A stretch of DNA of 64,000 nt from Streptomyces dioscori. Its GTDB lineage: Bacteria; Actinomycetota; Actinomycetes; Streptomycetales; Streptomycetaceae. The stretch covers positions 1 to 64,000 of the forward strand of contig NZ_KZ679045.1 of the NCBI RefSeq assembly GCF_003024195.1. The letters run 5' to 3'. The translations under genes were made by a program, and so were the position numbers. The notes under the pieces were generated by a model. That model searched no databases. It saw nothing but the letters and a program-made list of their open reading frames with translations, and was not told the origin of the DNA. Position 1 is the first letter of the stretch. The number at the start of each line of letters is the position of its first letter. Positions 50,448-58,023 of the stretch are shown piece after piece.

Positions 50448-51857
50448 ATGTTCCAGAACGCCGACGAGGCCAAGAAGTTCATCAAGGACGAGGACGTCAA
50501 GTTCGTCGACGTCCGCTTCTGCGACCTGCCGGGTGTGATGCAGCACTTCACGATTCCGGCGGAGGCCTTCGACCCGACCGAGGAACTGGCCTTCGACGGC
50601 TCCTCCATCCGCGGCTTCCAGGCCATCCACGAGTCCGACATGGCGCTCCGCGCCGACCTGTCCACCGCGCGCGTCGACTCCTTCCGCCGCGACAAGACGG
50701 TCAACATCAACTTCTTCATCCACGACCCGATCACGGGCGAGCAGTACTCCCGTGACCCGCGCAACGTGGCGAAGAAGGCCGAGGCGTACCTCGCGTCGAC
50801 CGGTATCGCCGACACCGCGTTCTTCGGCCCCGAGGCCGAGTTCTACGTGTTCGACAGCGTCCGCTTCGACACCAAGGCGAACGAGGCGTTCTACCACATC
50901 GACTCCGAGGCCGGCGCCTGGAACACCGGTGCCATCGAGGACAACCGCGGCTACAAGGTCCGCTACAAGGGCGGCTACTTCCCGACCCCGCCGGTCGACC
51001 ACTTCGCCGACCTGCGTGCGGAGATCTCCCTGGAGCTGGCCAAGTCCGGCCTCCAGGTCGAGCGCCAGCACCACGAGGTGGGCACGGCCGGCCAGGCCGA
51101 GATCAACTACAAGTTCAACACGCTGCTCGCCGCGGCCGACGACCTCCAGCTCTTCAAGTACATCGTGAAGAACGTGTCGTGGCGCAACGGCAAGACCGCG
51201 ACCTTCATGCCGAAGCCGATCTTCGGTGACAACGGCTCGGGCATGCACATCCACTCGTCGCTGTGGGCCAACGGCGACCCGCTGTTCTACGACGAGGCCG
51301 GTTACGCGGGCCTGTCGGACACCGCCCGCTTCTACATCGGCGGCATCCTCAAGCACGCCCCGTCGCTGCTGGCCTTCACCAACCCGACGGTGAACTCGTA
51401 CCACCGCCTGGTCCCCGGCTTCGAGGCCCCCGTCAACCTGGTGTACTCGCAGCGCAACCGCTCCGCGGCCATGCGTATCCCGATCACCGGCTCGAACCCG
51501 AAGGCCAAGCGCGTCGAGTTCCGCGCGCCCGACTCCTCCGGCAACCCGTACCTCGCCTTCTCGGCGCTGCTCCTCGCGGGCCTCGACGGCATCAAGAACA
51601 AGATCGAGCCGGCCGAGCCGATCGACAAGGACCTCTACGAGCTGGCGCCCGAGGAGCACGCGGGCGTCGCGCAGGTCCCGACCTCGCTCCCGGCCGTCCT
51701 CGACCGCCTTGAGGCCGACCACGAGTTCCTGCTCGCGGGCGACGTCTTCACGTCGGACCTCATCGAGACGTGGATCGACTACAAGCGCACGAACGAGATC
51801 GCCCCGCTGCAGCTGCGCCCGCACCCGCACGAGTTCGAGCTGTACTACGACGTGTGA
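50448..51857 (+). CDS. glnA: Glutamine synthetase type I
   Basis: The main ammonium-assimilating enzyme, a cytoplasmic dodecamer. The 469-residue protein carries the substrate-binding FDGSSIRGF near residue 48, NGSGMHIHSSLW in the centre and the adenylylation site Tyr397 in DKDLYELAPEE, so activity can be switched off by GlnE. It starts at ATG 50448 after an unusually strong AGTAGGAGGAG ribosome site. It is monocistronic: a perfect hairpin terminator follows and two GlnR boxes precede it. Confidence 0.97.
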   Translation: MFQNADEAKKFIKDEDVKFVDVRFCDLPGVMQHFTIPAEAFDPTEELAFDGSSIRGFQAIHESDMALRADLSTARVDSFRRDKTVNINFFIHDPITGEQYSRDPRNVAKKAEAYLASTGIADTAFFGPEAEFYVFDSVRFDTKANEAFYHIDSEAGAWNTGAIEDNRGYKVRYKGGYFPTPPVDHFADLRAEISLELAKSGLQVERQHHEVGTAGQAEINYKFNTLLAAADDLQLFKYIVKNVSWRNGKTATFMPKPIFGDNGSGMHIHSSLWANGDPLFYDEAGYAGLSDTARFYIGGILKHAPSLLAFTNPTVNSYHRLVPGFEAPVNLVYSQRNRSAAMRIPITGSNPKAKRVEFRAPDSSGNPYLAFSALLLAGLDGIKNKIEPAEPIDKDLYELAPEEHAGVAQVPTSLPAVLDRLEADHEFLLAGDVFTSDLIETWIDYKRTNEIAPLQLRPHPHEFELYYDV

Positions 51858-51897
51858 TCGAGCCGGTGTCCGCCCGGTGACCAGTCGTACGGTATGA

Positions 51898-51940
51898 ACG
51901 GAGCCCCGCCATCGCCCCTCGGGCAGTGGCGGGGCTCCGT
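51898..51940. terminator. Strong hairpin terminator after glnA
   Basis: A 14-bp perfect stem, ACGGAGCCCCGCCA at 51898-51911 with TGGCGGGGCTCCGT at 51927-51940, loop of 15 nt, followed by CATTTCC. It also faces the small minus-strand membrane gene and may work for both. Confidence 0.85.
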
Positions 51941-51970
51941 CATTTCCTGACGTCCGTCATTTTCTGACGT

Positions 51971-52261
51971 TCACTTCTTCACGTTCCAGGGGCGTTCGCG
52001 GCGGTAGCGGCGTTCCCACTTGGCCATCCGGTCGCGGCGCTGGCGGTATGAGTGGTAGTCGCTGTCCATCCGGGCCGTGGAGCTCGAACTCGAACCGCCG
52101 CCGCCTCCGCCGCCGCCCGACGACGGGCCGGAGGCCCCTTGGCCCGCCCGCAAGAAGCGGACGTAGAGGTAGACCAGGGCGGCCGCGGCGAGCCACCAGA
52201 CGGGACTGTTGAATCCCAGGACTACCAGGACGAGGATCGCCAAAACGATCAAGGTACCCAT
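51971..52261 (-). CDS. Small membrane protein, 96 residues
   Basis: The protein has one or two hydrophobic helices in residues 3-37 (MGTLIVLAILVLVVLGF, then WWLAAAALVYLYVRFL), a Gly/Ser run (SSGGGGGGGGSSSSS) and a very basic C-terminal tail (YRQRRDRMAKWERRYRRERPWNVKK). No known family. It was probably inserted through the first helix with the tail in the cytoplasm. Start ATG at 52261 follows AAGGAGACCCGCC on the minus strand, a good ribosome site. Confidence 0.8.
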   Translation of the reverse strand: MGTLIVLAILVLVVLGFNSPVWWLAAAALVYLYVRFLRAGQGASGPSSGGGGGGGGSSSSSTARMDSDYHSYRQRRDRMAKWERRYRRERPWNVKK

Positions 52262-52584
52262 GGCGGGTCTCCTTGTGCGTGGGTGGTGGGACCTTGAGCT
52301 GTCCGACGCGGTGCCGGACTGTGTGCCGGGCCGTCGGTGACGTCGAGAGTAGTCCCCAGGATGCCGGGCGATCCCTGTCCGACGGAAACGAATAACGGCA
52401 GGGTCCGCTTACGAGCAGTCACAAAACAGCTCGGGGTCAAGCGAAATCGTCACAGAGCGGAGCAATGAGGGTGCTCCGGAGTGAGTAAATCTGCGTCCGG
52501 GGCCACCGCCCTCCCTGCCCCTGCCCCGAGAGGGCATCGGAGAGAATGCGAGGACGCGGGGTCGGACCGGACAGGGGGAACGGC
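52262..52584. other. 323-bp divergent gap
   Basis: No gene or family A core is seen. The centre (52390-52490) is comparatively AT-rich with ACGAATAACGG and TCACAAAACAGC, suitable for divergent promoters. GAGCGGAGCAATGAGGGTGCTCCGGAG at about 52456-52482 contains GGAGCA/TGCTCC, a 6-bp inverted repeat. AGGGGG at 52573-52578 is the ribosome site of the next gene. Confidence 0.3.
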
Positions 52585-53784
52585 ATGAGCGGGCAGCGGC
52601 GGCACGTCGGTGTGGCCGAGCGGCGGGCCCGGCTGGGCGTCGGGCAGCGGCTGGCCGGGGCCGCCCGGGCGGGCACTCCCGAGGAGGTCGCGGCCTCGCT
52701 GGTGGCGCTGCACGGGACGGATCCCGTCAGCGTCCACCTCGCCGTGGGGGCGCGGCTCACGGACGCGGCGCGGGTCGTGCCGGAGATGGAGCGGGCCCTG
52801 TACGAGGACCGGACGCTGATCCGGATGCACGGCATGCGGCAGACCGTGTTCGTGTTCCCCACCGGGCTCGTTCCGGTCGTGCACGCGTCCACCGGACTCG
52901 CCGTGGCCGCCCGGGCGCGCGCCTCGCTGGTCAAGGACATGGCCCGAGCCGGTGCTCCCGACGCGCAGTGGCTCGCGGAGGTGGAGACGTCCACGCTGGC
53001 CGCACTCGCCCGGCGCGGCGAGGCGACGGCCGCCGAACTGGGCCGCGAGGAGCCGCGGTTGAGGGAGCAGTTCGCGTACGCGCCGGGCACGAGCTACGAG
53101 GGAGTGCACACCGTTTCGTCGCGGCTGCTGCGTGTCCTCGGGGCCGAGGGCCGGATCGTACGGGGACGGCCGCTGGGGTCGTGGACGTCCACGCAGTTCC
53201 GGTGGGCCACGGCTCCCCCGTGCGCCGAACTGCCCGTCGCCGAGGCCCAGGCCGAGCTGATCCGGCGCTGGCTCGCCGCGTGCGGGCCGGCCACGGAGGC
53301 CGACCTGAAGTGGTGGACGGGGTGGAAGGTCAGCGACGTACGGCGGGCGCTGGGCGCGGTGGGAGCGGTGACCGTCTCGGTGGACGAGGGCGTGGCGTAC
53401 GTGCTCGCCGACGCGGTGGAGCCGGCCGGGGCCGTCGAACCGTGGGCCGCGCTGCTGCCCGGCCTGGACCCGACGGCCATGGGATGGCAGGAACGGGACT
53501 GGTACTGCCCGCCCCGGCTGCGGCCCACGCTCTTCGACCGCAGCGGGAACATCGGACCGACCGTCTGGTGGGACGGGCGGATCGTGGGCGGCTGGGCCCA
53601 GCGCCCCGACGGCGAGATCGCCTGGCGGCTGCTGGACGGTGAGGACGCGGACAGCAAGGACCCTGGCGCCGAGGCCCTGGAGGCGATCGGGGCCGAGGCC
53701 GACCGGCTGCGGTCGTGGATGGGGCCCACCCGGGTCACCCCCCGCTTCCGGACCCCGCTGGAGCGGGAGTTGGCGTCCGGCTGA
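52585..53784 (+). CDS. Winged-helix DNA-binding protein of the AlkZ-like superfamily
   Basis: A 399-residue protein with tandem winged-helix folds, similar in outline to the HTH_42/AlkZ superfamily, whose characterised members (AlkZ/AZL) are DNA glycosylases for bulky adducts. Recognisable parts are VALHGTDPVSVHLAV near 35, RMHGMRQTVFV near 73 and LLPGLDPTAMGWQERDWY near 297. I cannot confirm the catalytic Gln motif of AlkZ, so repair activity is only a possibility. The ATG at 52585 is chosen because AGGGGG lies 7 nt upstream. It stands alone. Confidence 0.78.
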   Translation: MSGQRRHVGVAERRARLGVGQRLAGAARAGTPEEVAASLVALHGTDPVSVHLAVGARLTDAARVVPEMERALYEDRTLIRMHGMRQTVFVFPTGLVPVVHASTGLAVAARARASLVKDMARAGAPDAQWLAEVETSTLAALARRGEATAAELGREEPRLREQFAYAPGTSYEGVHTVSSRLLRVLGAEGRIVRGRPLGSWTSTQFRWATAPPCAELPVAEAQAELIRRWLAACGPATEADLKWWTGWKVSDVRRALGAVGAVTVSVDEGVAYVLADAVEPAGAVEPWAALLPGLDPTAMGWQERDWYCPPRLRPTLFDRSGNIGPTVWWDGRIVGGWAQRPDGEIAWRLLDGEDADSKDPGAEALEAIGAEADRLRSWMGPTRVTPRFRTPLERELASG

Positions 53785-53823
53785 GAGCGGGAGACCCGGA
53801 GAACCCGAGGAGCCCTCACCGAC

Positions 53824-53848
53824 GCGCCGCCCGGGACGCGGGCGGCGC
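53824..53848. terminator. Short GC hairpin between convergent genes
   Basis: GCGCCGCCCG at 53824-53833 pairs with CGGGCGGCGC at 53839-53848 across a 5-nt loop. A direct repeat, GGTTGGGCTGCGTCACGG then GATTGGGCCGCGTCACGG, follows at about 53851-53887. Confidence 0.65.
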
Positions 53849-53895
53849 TACGGGTTGGGCTGCGTCACGGATTGGGCCGCGTCACGGGCGCGGGC

Positions 53896-54204
53896 TCAGC
53901 GCGCGTACCTCATCAGGGCCCGGACCATGTGGCAGGTCGTGTCCGACGGTGGGTGTACGCCTATGAGTGCGGCCGTGCTGCGGATCGTGTCGTTGTGGGC
54001 TTGCCTGGGTACGTAGACGCCGGAGTCGAGGAGGGCGATGGCCAGCCGCATCGCCTTGAGGCGGCGGTTGTGCGTGACGTACCACTCGCGCGGGCGGCCC
54101 GGGGGCAGCGGGCGCTTCTCGACGGGCTGGTAGGGCAGGTCCAGCTGGACCGCCCTCTTGGCGGTGGACTGGGTGGGCAGCGGACTCAGTGCGGCAGCGG
54201 GCAC
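53896..54204 (-). CDS. Small conserved Streptomyces protein, 102 residues
   Basis: An Arg-rich cytoplasmic protein with the striking conserved core WYVTHNRRLKAMRLAIALLDSGVY and a C-terminus PPSDTTCHMVRALMRYAR. I recall near-identical sequences in many Streptomyces; the function is unknown. AGGAGG at 54211-54216 lies directly against an ATG at 54210, too close for initiation, but 6 nt before the GTG at 54204, so the GTG is taken as start. It could be a small nucleic-acid-binding or regulatory protein. Confidence 0.82.
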   Translation of the reverse strand: MPAAALSPLPTQSTAKRAVQLDLPYQPVEKRPLPPGRPREWYVTHNRRLKAMRLAIALLDSGVYVPRQAHNDTIRSTAALIGVHPPSDTTCHMVRALMRYAR

Positions 54205-54369
54205 AGGCATCCTCCTGTCGCGGTCAGGGCACCGGCCGGCGTCTCCGGCGGCACCCTCGAACACTGCTTCTATTCTACTGCCGCCCACTGACAATCGCCC
54301 CTGGCCACAGGCCTTTTGGGGGTGCCGTGACAAGTGAGTGGCACGGTGTTCTCGCGTACCTTGTGCGGC

Positions 54370-54735
54370 ATGGAGATCTGGATCAATCCGGCCTGTTCGA
54401 AGTGCCGCAGCGCCATCAGCGTGTTGGACGCGGAGGGGGCCGAGTACACGGTCAGGCGGTATCTGGAGGACGTGCCGAGCGAGGCGGAGATCCGGGCGGT
54501 CCTGGAGCGCCTCGGTCTTGAGCCCTGGGACATCACCCGGACCCAGGAGGCCGAGGCGAAGGAGCTGGGGCTGAAGGACTGGGCCCGTGACGCCGGTTCG
54601 CGCGAGCGGTGGGTCGCGGCACTGGCCGGACACCCCCGGCTCATCCAGCGGCCCATCATCACCGCGGAGGACGGGACCGCCGTCGTCGCGCGGACGGACG
54701 AGTCGGTGCGGGACGCGCTGGGCAGGCGGCAGTGA
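54370..54735 (+). CDS. ArsC/Spx-family thioredoxin-fold protein
   Basis: A 121-residue protein of the arsenate reductase-like family. The redox motif is NPACSKC with Cys9 and Cys12, followed by SAISVLD and the RRYLEDVPSEAEI pattern. The Arg/Pro loop before the last helix is HPRLIQRPIIT. With CxxC it is closer to Spx/YfgD-type proteins than to classical ArsC, and no ars operon is near, so arsenate is unlikely to be the main substrate. TACCTT at 54357-54362 lies 7 nt before the ATG without a Shine-Dalgarno; the mRNA may be leaderless. Confidence 0.9.
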   Translation: MEIWINPACSKCRSAISVLDAEGAEYTVRRYLEDVPSEAEIRAVLERLGLEPWDITRTQEAEAKELGLKDWARDAGSRERWVAALAGHPRLIQRPIITAEDGTAVVARTDESVRDALGRRQ

Positions 54736-54863
54736 CCCCGACAACACCCGTGTGATCCACGTTACTTGAACGACTCCGGTCAACCACTGAGCAAGTTCGT
54801 TCGGTATCTCGTACATAACGGCGGACGGCCGCCGCCAGGGGCGGCCGGGGACAGGAGCCGTTG

Positions 54864-55580
54864 ATGTCGCGCAGAAGAACGCTCGGGACGAAGAAGAAGA
54901 TCGCCCTGCTGGTGAGCGCCGCCGCGGTGGCCGGCGGTGGGGCCTTCGCCCTGGCCGCCACGTCCAACGCGACACCGGCCACGAACTCCGCCAAGTCCAC
55001 CGCGCAGTCCTCCGTGGTCTGCGGCGGACTGGCCACCGCCCTCGGCAACAACGAGAAGTTCATCGAGGGACAGCGCACCGCCCCGGACGCCCAGTCCGAG
55101 GCGCGGATCGCCAACCGTGAAGCGGTCATCGCCCAGATCAAGGTGCAGCAGGAGGCCTCCGGCTGCACGGTCGGCGAGTCCGACGCCACCGTGGGCGAAG
55201 GGGGCGGTGCCGGTACCGGGGACGGTACGGGGGCGGGCACCGAGGCGCCGCCCGCCGCGTCCGCTCCCGCCGAGCAGCCGTCGCAGGCCCCGTCCGCCCC
55301 GGCCGCCGGTGGCGGTGGCGGCGCAGCGGCCGGCGAGCAGGTCTGCAACGGGTCCACGGTCACCCTCTCGGGTGAAGCGGGCGCGCCCGCCGCGTCCAGC
55401 AACCAGTTCCCCGCCGGTACGAAGCTCAAGGTCACGAACCTGGACAACAACAAGTCCACGACCGTGGAGGTCACCTCGGTCTCCGGCAGCTGCGTACTCC
55501 TGAACAACGAGGCGTTCGAGCAGGTCCGTGAGCCCGGCAAGTTCCTGATCCGCAAGGCCGTCATCGAGAAGGTGGGCTGA
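54864..55580 (+). CDS. Secreted protein with Ala/Pro/Gly linker, unknown function
   Basis: A 238-residue exported protein. A basic N-terminus (MSRRRTLGTKKK) and hydrophobic segment at about 12-33 form a signal peptide. A helical region (about 40-100, with Cys54 and another Cys near 100), a low-complexity linker rich in Ala, Pro, Gly and Glu, and a C-terminal domain of about 70 residues with two cysteines follow. That domain, with VCNGSTVTLSGEAG and GTKLKVTNLDNNKST, resembles a double-psi barrel. Function is unknown. The ATG at 54864 is used because AGGAG lies 7 nt upstream. It resembles the DUF1996 gene at 61.3 kb in its N-terminus. Confidence 0.78.
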   Translation: MSRRRTLGTKKKIALLVSAAAVAGGGAFALAATSNATPATNSAKSTAQSSVVCGGLATALGNNEKFIEGQRTAPDAQSEARIANREAVIAQIKVQQEASGCTVGESDATVGEGGGAGTGDGTGAGTEAPPAASAPAEQPSQAPSAPAAGGGGGAAAGEQVCNGSTVTLSGEAGAPAASSNQFPAGTKLKVTNLDNNKSTTVEVTSVSGSCVLLNNEAFEQVREPGKFLIRKAVIEKVG

Positions 55581-55702
55581 CGGGTCCCACCGGACCGCCT
55601 GGTTTCGTGTCGGGTGGCGGTGCGGGCCGCCACCTGTCCGAAACCCATCGCATACGAGGGGGCGATGCTCTCCGTAGGTGACCCGCACCACAGAGACATC
55701 AG

Positions 55703-55740
55703 GTAACACGGGGTTCACATCCGGGCAATGATCGGGAAAC
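55703..55740 (+). promoter_or_regulatory. Paired GlnR boxes upstream of glnII
   Basis: GTAAC-n6-TTCAC at 55703-55718 and GCAAT-n6-GAAAC at 55725-55740 resemble the GlnR consensus. Their starts are 22 bp apart, exactly as at glnA. Each box is weaker than the glnA pair. Confidence 0.8.
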
Positions 55741-55840
55741 TGCCTGTTGACAGGCTTCGGGCATCCTCCGCGGCGCCCCAGTGCCGCAGCGCCGCAGCTA
55801 CCGCACTGCGCTTAGAGACCCACCCCGAAGGATGTGGCCC

Positions 55841-56869
55841 GTGACCTTCAAGGCTGAGTACATCTGGATCGACGGCACCGAGCCGACGGCCAAGCTCCGT
55901 TCGAAGACGAAGATACTCGCCGACGACGCGAAGGGTGCGGAGCTGCCGATCTGGGGCTTCGACGGCTCGTCCACGAACCAGGCCGAGGGTCACGCCTCGG
56001 ACCGTGTGCTCAAGCCGGTCGCGACCTACCCGGACCCGATCCGCGGCGGTGACGACGTCCTCGTCATGTGCGAGGTCCTCAACATCGACATGACGCCGCA
56101 CGAGTCCAACACCCGTGCGCCGCTCACCGAGGTCGCGGAGAAGTTCGCCGCGCAGGAGTCGATCTTCGGCATCGAGCAGGAGTACACCTTCTTCAAGGGC
56201 GAGCGTCCGCTCGGCTTCCCCGTGGGCGGCTTCCCCGCCGCGCAGGGCGGCTACTACTGCGGCGTCGGCTCCGACGAGATCTTCGGCCGTGACATCGTCG
56301 AGGCGCACCTGGAGAACTGCCTCAAGGCCGGGCTCGCCATCTCCGGCATCAACGCCGAGGTCATGCCCGGCCAGTGGGAGTTCCAGGTCGGTCCCGTCTC
56401 CCCGCTGGAGGTCTCCGACCAGCTGTGGGTGGCCCGCTGGCTGCTCTACCGCACCGCCGAGGACTTCGACGTCTCCGCGACGCTGGACCCGAAGCCGGTG
56501 AAGGGTGACTGGAACGGGGCCGGTGCGCACACCAACTTCTCCACCAAGGCGATGCGCGAGGGGTACGAGGCGATCATCACCGCGTGCGAGTCGCTGGGTG
56601 AGGGCTCGAAGCCGCTCGACCACGTCAAGAACTACGGTGCGGGGATCGACGACCGGCTGACGGGGCTGCACGAGACGGCTCCGTGGAACGAGTACTCGTA
56701 CGGGGTGTCCAACCGTGGGGCCTCGGTTCGTATCCCCTGGCAGGTGGAGAAGGACGGCAAGGGGTACATCGAGGACCGGCGTCCGAACGCGAATGTCGAC
56801 CCGTATGTGGTGACTCGGCTGATCGTCGACACGTGCTGCTCCGCGCTGGAGAAGGCTGGGCAGGTCTGA
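55841..56869 (+). CDS. glnII: Glutamine synthetase type II (eukaryote-like)
   Basis: An octameric-type glutamine synthetase of 342 residues, distinct from GlnA. It has WGFDGSSTNQAEGHASD near 40, PGQWEFQVGP in the middle and NGAGAHTNFSTKAMR near 225, all GSII hallmarks, and lacks the adenylylation loop. The start is GTG 55841 with GAAGGATGTGGCCC upstream. It is controlled by GlnR as suggested by the paired boxes. Having it 4 kb after glnA gives two ammonium-assimilation routes in one region. Confidence 0.95.
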   Translation: MTFKAEYIWIDGTEPTAKLRSKTKILADDAKGAELPIWGFDGSSTNQAEGHASDRVLKPVATYPDPIRGGDDVLVMCEVLNIDMTPHESNTRAPLTEVAEKFAAQESIFGIEQEYTFFKGERPLGFPVGGFPAAQGGYYCGVGSDEIFGRDIVEAHLENCLKAGLAISGINAEVMPGQWEFQVGPVSPLEVSDQLWVARWLLYRTAEDFDVSATLDPKPVKGDWNGAGAHTNFSTKAMREGYEAIITACESLGEGSKPLDHVKNYGAGIDDRLTGLHETAPWNEYSYGVSNRGASVRIPWQVEKDGKGYIEDRRPNANVDPYVVTRLIVDTCCSALEKAGQV

Positions 56870-56990
56870 GCCGGCTGGCTTTTCCGAGGGGCGTCCACCT
56901 GCGTGGTGGGCGCCCCTTCGCGTCCGCTCGGGGGGGGGAGGGGGTGCCCGGGGGGGCGTGGGCGGGTGCGGGTCCGGTGGGGGCTTGTCG

Positions 56991-57044
56991 CGCCGTTCCC
57001 CGCGCCCCTAAAAGCGACAAGACTGCGCCGTTCCCCGCGCCCCT
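56991..57044 (+). repeat. Family A repeat (two forward cores)
   Basis: Forward cores at 56991-57009 and 57026-57044, 35 bp apart, as in the 21.8-kb block. They are preceded by CGGTGCGGGTCCGGTGGGGG-like flank and a G-rich stretch at 56928-56958. A hairpin, GGGGCGTCCACC with GGTGGGCGCCCC, at about 56889-56914 follows the glnII stop and is its likely terminator. Confidence 0.85.
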
Positions 57045-57139
57045 TGCGGGGCGCTCCTCTGCGGGCTCTCGGCGGGTGTGGGTGTCCGGACAGTGAGAGG
57101 AGGCTGATGTTGCGGGGCTGTGTCTGCTTCAATGGGGGC

Positions 57140-57262
57140 ATGGCCAGCTTCCAGGAGTGCATCGCTACGGGTCGGCACGACCTTGAGCCCTTCTGGCCTT
57201 CCCGTCAGCACCACGACTTCGACCGGGTGTGTTGTCGCGCGACGAACGCGCAGGCCCTCTAA
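57140..57262 (+). CDS. Possible cysteine-containing leader peptide
   Basis: A short frame of 40 codons reading MASFQECIATGRHDLEP and then HHDFDRVCCRATNAQAL to TAA. A longer form could start at ATG 57107 with GAGGAGG 3 nt upstream. The pattern HxDxxRVCCR resembles small leader peptides of actinobacteria in which adjacent Cys codons sense cysteine supply. It lies 77 bp before the winged-helix regulator gene, with GGCC-TTC-GGCC hairpin just after its stop. The role is inference; no clear cysteine gene follows. Confidence 0.45.
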   Translation: MASFQECIATGRHDLEPFWPSRQHHDFDRVCCRATNAQAL

Positions 57263-57339
57263 AGCCGTACACCGGCCTTCGGCCAGCGCGCACGACGTAC
57301 GTCCTCGACGACCTCTCGCGCGAAAAGAGCTGACCTCTC

Positions 57340-57930
57340 ATGGCGAACACCCGTTCCTTCTCCTCCGTGGCCACCGCCACCTCCCCGGCCCCGTCCACCG
57401 GCTCCGCACGTCATCGACTGCGGGCGGTCGACCGGGACGAGGTGGTCGACGTCACCGACTTCCTGCCGCCGGGCGCCACCTGGCTGCCCGCTCCCCCGCA
57501 CACCCTGCCCACGCTGCCGGGCCACCCGCCGATGATCGGGTACCTGGTCCTCGTACCCGCCGACCAGCCGTCCCTGCTGCCGGTCGCCGTGCCGGAGACG
57601 GAGACCGAGGCGGGGGCCGAGACGGTGGGCGGTGATGACCTGCCCGTGCGGGTCGACACCGTTCAGCGGACCGCCGAGGTCGACGGGCGCCCGCTCGATC
57701 TCACATACCTGGAGTTCGAGCTGCTCGCGCACCTGGTGGCGCATCCGCACCGGGTGCACACCCGCGACCAGCTGGTCACCACGGTGTGGGGCTACGGACA
57801 CGTGGGCGACGGCCGGACCGTCGACGTCCACATCGCCCGGCTGCGCCGCAAGCTCGGCGTGGAGCACCGCGACACCATCAGGACCGTGCGGCGCGTCGGC
57901 TACAAGTACGCGCCGGTCACGAGCAGTTGA
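57340..57930 (+). CDS. OmpR/PhoB-type winged-helix regulator without receiver domain
   Basis: A 196-residue DNA-binding protein. The C-terminal 95 residues (about 100-195) are a full Trans_reg_C winged helix: LDLTYLEFELLAHLVAHPHRVHTRDQLVTTVWG, then TVDVHIARLRRKLG and RTVRRVGYKY. The N-terminal half lacks a phospho-acceptor receiver; it contains Pro/Leu-rich sequence of unknown fold. No kinase gene is adjacent, so it is an orphan regulator. Streptomyces has several such proteins. The ATG at 57340 is fair; no strong Shine-Dalgarno is seen. Confidence 0.85.
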   Translation: MANTRSFSSVATATSPAPSTGSARHRLRAVDRDEVVDVTDFLPPGATWLPAPPHTLPTLPGHPPMIGYLVLVPADQPSLLPVAVPETETEAGAETVGGDDLPVRVDTVQRTAEVDGRPLDLTYLEFELLAHLVAHPHRVHTRDQLVTTVWGYGHVGDGRTVDVHIARLRRKLGVEHRDTIRTVRRVGYKYAPVTSS

Positions 57931-58023
57931 TCCGTCCGGCGGCGGGACGGTTCGCCTCTGGGCAGATCGCCTGTGGGCAGAATTCCGTTCCGCCGCACGG
58001 CTGAGCGGGGCAGAGTCCCCTCC

